A DNA stretch of 64,000 bases from Atherinomorus stipes. Taxonomy: Eukaryota > Chordata > Actinopteri > Atheriniformes > Atherinidae. This document shows, one piece after another, positions 22,590-33,110 of the stretch (position 1 is the first letter of the stretch; every line of letters begins with the position of its first letter). The stretch lies in NCBI GenBank assembly GCA_023101725.1, contig JALJCO010007928.1, positions 1,116,001-1,180,000 of the forward strand, given 5' to 3'. Below the pieces are notes generated by a model. That model was not told the DNA's origin. It made no database searches and worked only from the letters and a program-made list of their open reading frames with translations. Position numbers and translations under genes: made by a program.

Positions 22590-22800
22590 TGCGGCAGCTG
22601 AAGGAGCCGCCTCAGCCATTCTGGAGATGTGGGGAAAAGTTTTTCTCAGAGTTTTTTTTTCTTGGCGAGCAGATTCCTCCGAGCTAGCCATTATCTCAGG
22701 AAGGAAGTTAATTAAAGTGGCCCAGTCTGAATCAATGGGGGGAATTTGCAGCCGCACAACGGACAGACCGACGGACTGACGGGGAGAGCGGAGCGACGGC
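22590..22800. promoter_or_regulatory. candidate conserved non-coding block
   Basis: Complex sequence: GCGGCAGCTGAAGGAGCCG, AGCCATTATCTCAGGAAGG, AGTTAATTAAAGTGGCCCAG and AATCAATGGGGGGAATTTGC. It combines an E-box (CAGCTG), a TTAATTAA homeodomain core and an AATCAAT PBX-like site. No coding frame of note. Conservation is inferred only. Confidence 0.3.
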
Positions 22801-24076
22801 CATGACACCACTTCAGAGGAGAAGATTAGCCCAGAGACAAAACTCAGCTCTGATCAGCCCCTACAGTGAGGCTCTCCTCCTGGATTATTATTCTCCCACC
22901 CCCTCCTTTTATTTTCTATCTTTCCCTTTCTATCCATCCATCCATGCCTCCCCCATCTTTCAGCCCCAAAAGAACTTGAGGGAGGCTTGTCTTCAAAGCT
23001 TGTTCCCTCCTTCCATCCCTGTAATTCCTCACATCATTACCAAGTTTCCAAAACTTAATTTTAGCAATTACACATGCAATTAATTAATAAATGTGCTGTC
23101 ATTACAGCCCCTTGTGTGATCTGAGCCCCATGAATAGGAGGTTGAAATAAAGTGGTCAAATGAACTGGGAGGGCTTCAGAGAAAGACAGAGGGAGAGAGG
23201 GAGGGAGGGATAGAGGGAATGAGATTGTTATTAAGGGATTGCAGAGTTAATCGTTTGAGGGGCTGCTGCTCTATCAGAGGCAGAAGTCTGAAGGGAGCAC
23301 CAGCGAGAGACAGACTGAGGAAGAGATAGGGAGAAATGAAGAGAGAAAGAGAGCAGCAGAGGAAGAGACAGGAAGACAGGATGGCGAGAAGGATGGAGAG
23401 AAAAGAAACAGGCCAGAAGAAACAAGAGGGAAGAAAACAGAGAGGGAAATAAGTGACACAAAAGATGATAAGAGGGAGGGAGGTGAGGAGAGGGTGAGAG
23501 CTCTGTGGAGCACGCTCAGTTCATTCAGCTGGATTATTAATGAGATCAGCCAGTTCTTGGGTCACGACAGCAAGGCAAAGACAAAACACACACTTTTATA
23601 ACACACTAATAAAAAAAGGAAATGCTGTTTTGATGATCAAAAAATGACAACAAACAAATACTGAAAAAATTAAATGCCATAAATTATCCGCTTCCTTTAT
23701 ACTGTTATTTCTCAGTAAAAGGGACTTTTGCGAGGCAGATAAATGTATACTACGCTAAAGTTGAGGGGGAAAGAAATAACCCGTTGTCCCTCGCAGAATA
23801 AGTAAGTTCAGTCCCCAGTTTTTGTGACAGAGCCGTTTCTTTTGTTGCTGCAGAATTTAATCTTAGTTTGGATACACAGGCAGAAAAAAACAGGCAGCAG
23901 ACTCATTTATCACCTCAGTGTGTTGATGGGAATCACACCCCGGATGAGGAACAGGATCAGATGACTGATTCTGTGTGTGTGTGTTTGTTTTGGTTGTATA
24001 TCTATGGAAGTCGAAAACTTCACAGAGAAGAAAAAGCAACATTGAATTCATTTAGGAAACTTTTGACTAGACCTAA
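22801..24076. other. non-coding stretch with a long purine-rich tract
   Basis: 23170-23510 is almost entirely purine on the plus strand (GAGAGGGAGGGAGGGAT and similar), interrupted by GAGTTAATCGTTTGAGG near 23245. The minus-strand frames over it are serine/leucine-rich translations of the CT strand. No gene. Confidence 0.55.
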
Positions 24077-24708
24077 AGTGTTGTATAGTAACGAAGTAAA
24101 AATACTGAGTTACTTTACTTAAGCAGTATTTTTTTATATTTGTACTTTACTTTACCACTCCTATTTCGGACGACTTTTACTTTTACTTCACTACATTTTC
24201 CGAAAAAAATCAATACTTTTACTCCATTACATTTACCTGAGCATCCTTGTTACTTTTTTCAAATTGGGACTCGTTGCCAATAATGTTGGAGATACAGACC
24301 TCAGGACGTTATCATTGGTTTACCCTGTTGTGTAGCAGATGAAAGCAGCGGCCTGCAGGTAAACTTTAAATAAATGGTCGCATTATGGTGTCAGGAGTCT
24401 CAGATATTTTTGTGTAATGTTGGGTTCATGTAAGGAGGTATTGAAGCTCCTTTACACTTTGCAAATTAAGCAAAAGTGAAAAACTAAATTAAACAGGAAT
24501 AAAGAAAATGTTAAACTCAAATTTCTGATTGCGTTTTATTAACAGTACTTTTTACTTTTGATACTTAAGTACAGTAAATACTAGCTACTTTTTTACTTTT
24601 ACTCAAGTAACATTTCTAGCAGGGGACTTTTACTTTTACTTGAGTAATTTTCCAGTAAGGTACTTTTACTTTTACTCAAGTATGGCTTTTGGGTACTTTA
24701 TACAACTC
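24077..24708. mobile_element. Tol2-like non-autonomous hAT element
   Basis: The ends AGTGTTGTATAGTA and TACTTTATACAACT are imperfect inverted repeats. The subterminal parts are dense in TACTTTTACTTTTACT and TACTTGAGTAATTTT, the organisation known from the medaka Tol2 element. The middle (24260-24520) is unrelated AT-rich filler with no transposase. An exact 8-bp duplication is not visible. Confidence 0.65.
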
Positions 24709-26892
24709 GGCCTATCTGTGATCACCAGAGTGACATATTAGCTTTTACAGAGATGAATTACAGTAAATCACAGTGACCCTCAGATACAAGGTCAACTATT
24801 TTATAAAAAACAATGAAAAGCAGAATTTTGCGCTTTCTAAAATGATTTGTTTACTGTTGTGCCTTCTTCTGTCATGCTCTTGTTTTGACCCTCCAGTCAT
24901 GCTTGCATGACAACTTCCACTTCATATAGTCACGAAAGCCTCTTTCAACCCCCAAAAATCAATAACGTAACTTTGATCCACCCCACTGTGCTGATATCTT
25001 GAAACCAAAGAGGAAACAAAATGTTTAAATGTAAATCAGCAAACTCTGTATCCAGTTTGTGTCCTTTAACAATGAATCAAATTAACAGGAAAAAAAAACG
25101 AGATGAGAAACCAAACTGACTGATGCGTCTCTTCTCAGCTTCTCTAATCTGCCCTGAGTGCAGACTGCGTTGTGAGGATGAATTAAAGATGAGGGTTAAA
25201 ACAACGCAGCTTCCAGAGTTAAGAGAGAGGAGAAGTAGCCAAGATCAAATATTTAAAGTTGCCTATGATGAACTTGTGTTTTTGTCATAAATTAAGCTTT
25301 AAGCTATTGTGAGTAAAGTATTTGTGCATCAGTGTGATAGTTACTTCATAATGTCTGTTTTAACTTGTTGTAATAAGATTCTAAATGTGTGTTTACTGTG
25401 TTAAAACTGCCCGTATGTATGGGCACAGAAGCATCACTAGTTCCATCCCAACTCACCTGCCTGTCAAAACAACAACTCTCCCTCTTCTTTAAGAGAGAAA
25501 AAGAGTAATTCTGTGAATTAAAATGCTTAAATGACAGTCAATCAGGCTTGTAATTCCGTCTGGTATAATTAGAGGCTGGGAAAACTAATTACAGCGGAGA
25601 AACCTAACTCTCCTCTCGCTACTACAGCAACCCTCATCACCGGGATCAGGTGACAGCTATCAAACTCGTTAGGCCGCCATGCACCGCCACACACGCAAAC
25701 ACACACGGGCACGCATGCGGTTGAGCGAGCAGCTAGGCCAGAAAGAGATGGAGATGAGGTGGAGGAAGATGAAGGGATGAAAAAAAGCAGCGGGTAATCA
25801 AGAAAGAGGGGCAACAACAACAGGTTATGTTCTTAATCAGCAACACAGAGAGGGAGACCGCGGAGATGCACGGGAATGAGGCAAAACACGTGGGAAAGAG
25901 AGAGAGAGAGAGATGCTGAGTGAAAGCATGTAGACAGAAATGTAAACTACTTTAAATGCATCAGGTTGGTCGCGGCTTGATTGCTGCCAGGAAAAAGATG
26001 TTTGCTGTAAAAAATTGTTTCTGATTTGTGCGCATGACTCGTTTACAGTCTCATCTAAATGGCACAGCCGCATGATAGTTAGTCATGACTATAATTAACT
26101 GCTAAAACTCCAGAAGAACTTAATTTCACCCAAAGTGCTGAATGATAAAGTCTAGAAGCAAAACACTGGAGTGAAGTACTTCAGAGCAGAGACGACAGTT
26201 CAGTGCAGTGGTGCCAAATTCTGGCACCAGGGTCACAATTTATGGTTAGAAAAACAAAAAAAAATTGATAAAATCAAGAAATTTTTCCCATTTTTTCCTC
26301 ATAATTTTACAAATCTCTACAAAAACTGCCTCTGGCAAAAAAAAAAAAAAAAACAAAGAACATTTAGATGCTTTGTTTCAAAGCTTTTTCTAAACAAACT
26401 TATGATTAAATATAATAAAATGTGATCACAATAAAGATCCTTGAAAGCAGATGTTCATATTATGTGCTCCATATTAAGGAATCAAAATGCCACAGTGAAC
26501 TTCTCAGTTTTGCATGATAATGCAGGTGAGATCGGTGGTCTTGTGTTGCCTTCAGGGTCTCAGCTGCAGTAAAAGGATACCTGTCAGTTAGCAGAAGCAC
26601 TCTGTAACATTTAGCCCCATTTACGTCCATGCCATGACACAGTAATGACCACGTATCACAGTGAAGACAAACCTATTACACCAAAACCAATTGCCCTCCA
26701 AAGGTTTGTGTTAGGAGCTCAAAATGAGCCTGGGGGCCTGATTCTGGGAGGACTGCTTCAACCACAGAAACAGAATACTTTGAGTAAATTCCAGCTCTTC
26801 TAAGTATCTCTTCTTTACTTCTTTTCGTTTTACTTATGATTTATTTCATGAAAAAGTGAAAGACTTTTTTTAGTAACCAAACCGAACACTTA
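24709..26892. other. non-coding stretch with candidate regulatory sequence
   Basis: 25525-25620 contains AAATGACAGTCAATCAGGC, TATAATTAGAGG and ACTAATTACAGCGG: adjacent MEIS/PBX-type TGACAG-TCAATCA and homeodomain TAATTA cores. A GA repeat lies at 25897-25914 and an A run at 26336-26354. The rest is unremarkable, with no gene. Confidence 0.4.
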
Positions 26893-27402
26893 CAGTCGTC
26901 CTCAAAATTATTCATACCCTCAAATTAAAGAAGTAAAAAAAATCAGATGTCAGTGAAACAAGCTGAAATTGAGAAAAGTAATATTGCATTCTATGAAAAT
27001 CATGACATTGATTTTGAATTAAGGTTCAAAAGAAATATCAAAAACAAACACACACAAAATAAAACGAGTAAACAAGCATGATGGGGCTCCGAAGCTAAAG
27101 TTTGCAGCACTTTGAGGCAATCACTGCAATCAGGTGTTTTCTTTAATGTTCAAAAAGACTTCTACACCTGTCGACAGGTATTTTGGTCCACTGTTCATGA
27201 GCAAAGTGCTCTAATGTGTCTGGGACAGTTTGTTTTTTTTATATAAATATTATTTCCAACCACAATTCAGAATCAATATTTTATCACACTGAATTATAAT
27301 TTTGTGAATTTTTATTTATTTCTTTAGTTTCTTGTTATTTGAATTACTATTGTGAATTTATCCTTTTCTTTAATTGGGTCTGAATAATTTTGAGGGCAAC
27401 CG
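26893..27402 (+). mobile_element. Tc1/mariner-like element, deletion derivative
   Basis: Starts CAGTCGTCCTCAAAATTATT after TA (26891-26892) and ends with the complement ...AATTTTGAGGGCAACCG before TA (27403-27404). A TA target and this type of terminus define Tc1/mariner. The interior contains CCACTGTTCATGAGCAAAG and TGTGTCTGGGACAGTTT, found inside many fish Tc1-like elements. Only 510 bp remain, with no transposase frame. A related copy lies in opposite orientation at 28629-29162. Confidence 0.8.
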
Positions 27403-28628
27403 TACATAGAAACAGATAAAAAGTGTAAAAACGCACACGTCGACTTTGGGAAGCGACATCATGAAACCTCTGACCTCGGCTCGGTTTCTTTGTTAAAGTG
27501 TGTTCTGTGTGTTTACCTGTTAGACCTCCATGTGTCATTCACTCCGCTCTGAGAAAACCGGCGAAATGTCACTGTTCCCTCCAAACCACGTTGTGTCGGT
27601 GGGTGGGGGACCCGTTTCCAGGACGACAGGGGTCTCATTTTTCGCCAGCGGCCCATTCCCAACCTGTTACCAAATGAGCCGGAGCAGCACCGCTGAAGCT
27701 TCAAAGAGCAGCAGCCTCGGAGCCGCCACAGGGGCTGCTAATGTCAGGAAACCCAATACCAGAGCCAGAGCTGGAAGATTTTAGCTCCAGCTATGTAGAC
27801 CAAGAGCCCGACAAGTGGTTTTGTGCTTGATTTAGAAAAAGAAATGATCAATTCTGCTGCTTTTAAATCTGTTTTTCTCATTTCTATCTTCAATCTAAAC
27901 AATTTCTTCCCATCAGCTTCAACTTCCACTGACATAAGCATTCCCAATTTCTATTTCACTTTCTTGGACTTTTTTAAAAGTTTGCGTAAAATTCACTTGA
28001 TAGTTTGATGGAACAGCTCAATAACAAGTCTTCCTCTCTCACTCCTTCATCTGGCTGCATTTCTTGCTGTCTTTCCTTCGTGCCTGGAGGTTACAAAGCT
28101 TCAAAGTTTATTTCCCTTCATGTTTAACTTCTGGATGGATCCTTGAAATGGAGAGAGGAGAAGAGAAGGGAAGAGAAGAGAGGGATACAGAGGTACAGAG
28201 CAGTTGAAAAAGAAAGGTTCCTGTAGATGAAGAACCCCTGAAGACATCTGGGATTTGAAATAAATTCACAACCTTGGAGTCAAAAGGTTTTAAAGTCAGT
28301 GTCCGGATTCCTGGTGGTGAGACCCCGCTTTCAGAAGAGAAAAATTTGAGATGAGAAAAAAAAAGAAAGAAAAAAAAGTTGATTATTGAATCATTGTTAA
28401 TTGGAAAAAAATAAATGTATCTTCACTAACATATGGGCCAGACGTTCCTCTTTGATTTGTTCAAATCTAAAAATGATCAAAATCCATTTTTGAGACTGTG
28501 CATCTAAAACAAAGGCTGTTTTTAGCCTCACAATGATAAATCTCAGAGTTTTATCCTCAGAGTCCTTGTTTTTCAGTTTGTTTAATCCCCAGGAGCCCTG
28601 TACCGGATTTTAGGCCTCTGCTATCTTA
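27403..28628. other. non-coding stretch with a GC-richer island
   Basis: 27520-27785 is GC- and CpG-richer than its surroundings. It holds an 84-codon ATG frame (27530-27784) rich in Ser, Arg and Ala, with no recognised domain. It may be conserved non-coding DNA or an exon, but nothing decides this. 28140-28220 is purine-rich. Confidence 0.35.
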
Positions 28629-29162
28629 CAGTCATCCTCATAATACCCTCCTATTAAAGAAAAGGCTAAATCACAATTGTAATTCAAATGACAAGAAACT
28701 AAATAAACTAATAATAAATAAAAATTTACAAAATTATAATTTAGTGATATTAAATATTGCTTTTGAATTTGGTTGGAAATAAATATGATAAAAAAAACAA
28801 ACAAACAAAACTGTCCCAGACACATTCAGTAAGAGCATCTTTTCAATTACCAGTGAACCAACATACCTGTCACGAGGTGTAGAAGTCTTTTTGAACATTG
28901 CAGAAAACACCTGATTGCAGTGATTGCCTCAAACGGTTGCTCAACAAAACTTTAGCTTTGGACCCCCATCATGCTTGTTTACTTGATTTATTTTTTGTGT
29001 GTTTACTTTTAATATTTCTTTCAAGCCACAATTCAAAATTAGTGTCATCATTTTCATAGAATTTGTATTTATTTTTACTTTTGTCAATTTGATGTTATTT
29101 CACTGACAGCTGATTTTTTTTTCCCTTCAATTTGAAGGTATAAATAATTCTGAGGACGGCTG
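28629..29162 (-). mobile_element. Tc1/mariner-like element, inverted relative to 26893-27402
   Basis: Bounded by TA (28627-28628 and 29163-29164), with termini CAGTCATCCTCATAATACC and TAATTCTGAGGACGGCTG. The interior matches the 26893-27402 element in reverse complement: GTAGAAGTCTTTTTGAACATTG, CACCTGATTGCAGTGATTGC and the TCATGCTTGTTTAC region. Non-autonomous. Confidence 0.8.
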
Positions 29163-29164
29163 TA

Positions 29165-31850
29165 TTACTGGTGAAGAATAGAGGAAGACGGCACAATTGA
29201 AAAAGTTTCAGGCTTCTCCTGAAACAAACACTTTGAATATGAGCATGAATGTGTCTTATGAATGATGTAGCTGTCGCTCTAAACCTCCATCAAATACAAA
29301 TATCTCTCATTAAAAAACAATAAAATGAGAGAGAACAGGCAGCTCAGGACTGTAAAACAACTATTTTGCCACTATCTGTTTTCATAGACCACCAGCTGGG
29401 GGATTTCAGCTTTTAAAAGGTTATTTATTTATTTATTTATTTTGACCTTCTTTTTTTTTTTTTTAAAGTGTGTAAATTATTTTGGAGGATGGTGTTCATG
29501 GTAACAAACCACAAACTCATTTTGCAGATGAGATCTGGTTGTGTTTTAGCCAAAAACTGTTAAAATATTATCATTTTATGTTAAAAACACTATTGCACAA
29601 ACTTTGACTCGCTCTTTACATTTTTTGTTGTTTTCAATAGCTTTTCTTAATAACCTGTCCAGAAAAAATCTGCATATTTCCATTTAAAATGTAATATCTT
29701 TTTAGATTTCCATCAGTAAACTTTAGTTCTGCATATCTGTTACTCAGGATAAGGTTTTACTTGTTTTTGTGTGTTTGTGGTTGAGATTGCTCCTTCCCTG
29801 CCTCCCATATGTGCCGTTCTGGAGAAGTTTCTAGTAAGCTTCACTGTTTCCAGTGAATTGCTTGTGTGCATGTGTGTGTTCGCATGTGTGTGTTAGTATG
29901 TGTGTGTGTTCACTAAAACAACAGCTGGTAAATAGAAGAGTCTCCTCTTCCACCTCTCTTCTATTCCCACCGCTTTTTTCATATTTTTTTTTTCATGGTT
30001 TTGGTGAAAAACTAGATAAAATAGGGGCATCAGGTTTGATCAAGTTTAGGAGATTTGCAAAATTATCATCCCACAAGAGAATGACACACTTACAGCATCT
30101 ATTCATGGCAGCTCGTCCCTGTGGACGTCTTCTTGTTTGCTCAACCTGGCCTGGATGCATCTGTGCATCCACTGCTCACGTATCCACCTGACTGTCTGTA
30201 GATCCATCTATCTGTCTGGCCGTCCAGGCCTCTGTTCTCTCACCAGGGTTTGATTTCAGGCTGAATCGACGCCCTGTAAGACGAGTCGAAGCCAGCGGCT
30301 CCTTGGAGGCTCCAGGGAGGGGAAAGGGGGCGTGCGGCCAGGTTTCATCCCGGGGAGGGTGCAGTGTTCTGGGGTTAGGAGTGGCCTGAGGGGCCCCTGG
30401 GCACGATGGAAGGATGGATGGGTGGATCCACTGACTGATGATTGTGTTTTCCCTCAGGCACAGAGACATAGATCACAGCAGCAGAGCGAGCAGGCGAGAC
30501 ATCGCTGGGGAGAGTTAACTATTTCATACGTCGGTAAGACTTTCAATGAACTTGGTGCCCTACGTTATGCCTGTCCCTTTGGTTTTAAGTTCATATTTAA
30601 GGTTTGAATCAGGTAAAATGAAACTGCAAATAACATGTTTGGCTGTTTATTGGGACAAAATAAGAGCAGTGTTCTTCTAACTCAAAGTTTTAAGAAAGTT
30701 GTTTTTGCTTGCCATGCGCACTTTATCATACAATAAAATCTATAAAGAGTGAGCCCTCCTAAATATTCAACAACAGTATCATCTACTTTAGCATAATAAA
30801 CAATAAATAAACACTTTTTTTGGGGGGGGGGGATAAAAAGGCCTACACCTCTACCGGGGGGTTTTATTCAGGGAAAATTTGGGGACTAGGAAACATTTTT
30901 TAAACATAAAATCCAGAGTGTTTCCCCGTTTCTGTTTGTAAATACTATTCAAATTAACAGTCCCTCCCCTCGGGCCAATGGCCACATCGCTCTTCCGCCC
31001 TAAAACTCTCCTTCAGATGTGGAAGCAGGTGAACACCAAATACATATTAACCCTGGTTTTCGAGTGTGCACTACAGGTATCTAAAGCTCCAAAAATCTCC
31101 ATCTAGAAACATCCCTAACACACCAAAGGTGTGGACTGAGACGGATTTCATTCACACAAGTCCAGATTCTACCTTTAACCACATAATGTTGGTCTTTTGA
31201 AAATCGTGAGTAAATGAAAAGTTGTCTTGTGGGAGAAAAGCAGCGACTCTTCCTGTCAGAACTGTTTAGGGTGATTCAGGCTGGATGAGAAACATCAGTA
31301 CATTTTAAGCTTCACCAGGGCGGCTTTACTGAGTTCAGAACCAGACTCTTAGATCTTCAGTTTCCCTGATGTCACACCTCGGTTGTTTTGATGATATATT
31401 TTGGGTTTCTGTCCTGTTGAACTGTAAACCTCAACCAAGACTGAGGTTATGTAGACTGTGGTCATTCAGGACTACATTATATTGCTCTGCAGCCATCTTT
31501 TCCTCTGACTGAGGCACTGAGGCATCCAGCTCTGGTCACAGAGAACATCCCCACTGTATGATGCTCCCCTCACCGTGTTTGACTGTAGGATATCTGTAAA
31601 TGAGTTTAGGCACAGTGCCTGATTTCCTTCCTGCATGTTTATGCTGAAAATTATCATCTTTTGGATGAACCTAATACGGTGGTGGCACACATGTCCACAC
31701 CATCAAATCAAGTAGCCAATCATGATTATGTATACGTTTAACAATTGCTGGTTAAATTCAAACAGATTACATCAGAAAAATTTTGTCTCTTTCCATTAAA
31801 TTCAAATGTTTTAAGTAATTGAAGTCAAATTAGTTGAAATTATACAAGCA
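29165..31850. other. mostly non-coding stretch containing a candidate exon
   Basis: Includes TTTA repeats near 29423-29445, a short TG-rich block (29865-29910), a G run at 30819-30831, and the GC-rich 30230-30480 block next to the candidate exon at 30458-30533. No complete gene recognised. Confidence 0.4.
30458..30533 (+). other. candidate 76-nt exon
   Basis: Preceded by a pyrimidine-rich acceptor TGTGTTTTCCCTCAG and followed by a donor TCG|GTAAGA. One frame is open across all 76 nt, starting AQRHRSQQQ; the other two contain stops. The length is not a multiple of three. The upstream 200 bp are GC-rich and complex. No homology is recognised, so this could be coding, a non-coding RNA exon or chance. 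Confidence 0.25.
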
Positions 31851-31852
31851 TC

Positions 31853-32544
31853 TATAGGGAGCCAAAGTCACGCACCTTCCAGTGAGCCCCATGGAACCTA
31901 AAAGACAAAAAATTTGAATGGAAGTCAATGGGGAGTAAATAATTATCCTCCGGTCCCAGTCGCTCTCTGCCCTGGATTCCAGATACAGTATGTTGGATGT
32001 GAATTTAAATGAAAATTTTTTGTGCAAATAAAAAACAATTTACCACGAAGATTTTGGATTATTCCAGGTTTTCCTTGAAGCCTCTTTGTGGACTGCAGCT
32101 CTCACTGCGAGCAACATGCATCAACAGCTGCTTGAGTACGCCAGCATTGCGATTTTACTCCGGCACGTCACTGCTTTTTTTGTTTTTTTTTTCAAGAACA
32201 GGAAAAGAGCATGGACAGAGGTGAAAACCATTATAAGGCAGGAAATGTTGAGTCTTTCCATTATGCCAATGGAATAATGGCCTGTCTTGTTGACACCAGT
32301 TGCAAGGAGTGATGTCATCACTCACGGCGAGAGCTGTAGTCCACAAAGCGGCTTCAAGTAAATCCTGGAAAAATCTAAAATCTAAACTTCTTCATGGCAT
32401 TTTATTTTTTCTTTGCACAAAAAATTTTCATTGACATCCACAAACAATATGTCTGGAATCCAGGGCAGAAAGCAACTGGGACCAGAAAATATTTTTTTTG
32501 TCCCATGGGGTGGAAGTAGATGGGTGTGACTTCGGCTCCCTATA
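31853..32544. mobile_element. large palindromic DNA element, TATAGGGAGCC ends
   Basis: Arms of roughly 300 bp: left TATAGGGAGCCAAAGTCACG, GTCCCAGTCGC, CCCTGGATTCCAGA and AAAATTTTTTGTGCAAA. All return as complement at the right end (TTTGCACAAAAAATTTTC, TCTGGAATCCAGGG, GACTTCGGCTCCCTATA). The middle pair TGTGGACTGCAGCTCTC and GAGAGCTGTAGTCCAC also matches. Target duplication unclear. No transposase. Confidence 0.8.
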
Positions 32545-32609
32545 CAGGTGTAGCAGAAATACTTCCTGGATAAGTTGGCACTTTTTTTAGTTTAAGTAGT
32601 TTTCTAGTG

Positions 32610-32985
32610 GGGGCTGCACAGTGGAATGGTGGTAACCCTCGCAGTAAGAAGGTTGCTAGTTCGAGCCCCAGCTGGGCAAGGGTTCAAACAATTCCAACAG
32701 TGGCCTTCCTGCATGGAGTTTACATGTTCTCCCCGTGTATGCGTGGGTTCCCTCCGGGTACTCTGGCTTCCTCCCACCGTCCAAAGACATCCATGTTAGG
32801 TTAAGTGATCACTCTAAATTGTCCTTGGGAGCTAATGTGAGCATAAAAGGTTGTTTGTCTCTCTGTGTTGGCCCTGCGACAGACTGGAGACCTGTCCAGG
32901 GTGTACCTGCCTCTTGCTGGATAGGGACCAGCAACCCCCGCAACCCTGAATTGGACAAGTGGTACAGAAAATGAATGATTGTTGT
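32610..32985 (+). mobile_element. tRNA-headed SINE-like repeat
   Basis: The head GGGGGCTGCACAGTGGAATGGTGG ... GTTGCTAGTTCGAGCCCC has A-box and B-box character. The body carries the well-known fish motif ATGTTCTCCCCGTGTATGCG, TGGGTTCCCTCCGGGTACTC, CCAAAGACAT and GACAGACTGGAGACCTGTCC, and it ends near GAATGATTG. Orientation from the head. Not a functional tRNA. Confidence 0.7.
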
Positions 32986-32999
32986 AGTGGTTTTTATTT

Positions 33000-33110
33000 C
33001 ATAGCCTAACAGGAAAGAGGGTGAGAGAGGAGCACAGGTCGGGATTTGAACCAGGGCCACCTGCGTGGAAGACCAGTAGCTTCACTGGTACTGGCACTGC
33101 ATTCACTGTT
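33000..33110 (-). repeat. tRNA-like repeat fragment
   Basis: The minus strand has CCTGGTTCAAATCCCGACC (B-box type) with upstream GTGAAGCTACTGGTCTTCC. It abuts the preceding SINE. No tRNA structure can be completed. Confidence 0.35.

Noticed and set aside
23231..23513. Two overlapping minus-strand Ser/Leu-rich frames
   Set aside because: They arise from the CT strand of a purine-rich tract. Both phases are open, which argues against coding selection.
33000..33110. Possible functional tRNA gene on the minus strand
   Set aside because: Only a B-box-like segment is good. Acceptor and anticodon arms cannot be paired, and it adjoins a SINE.
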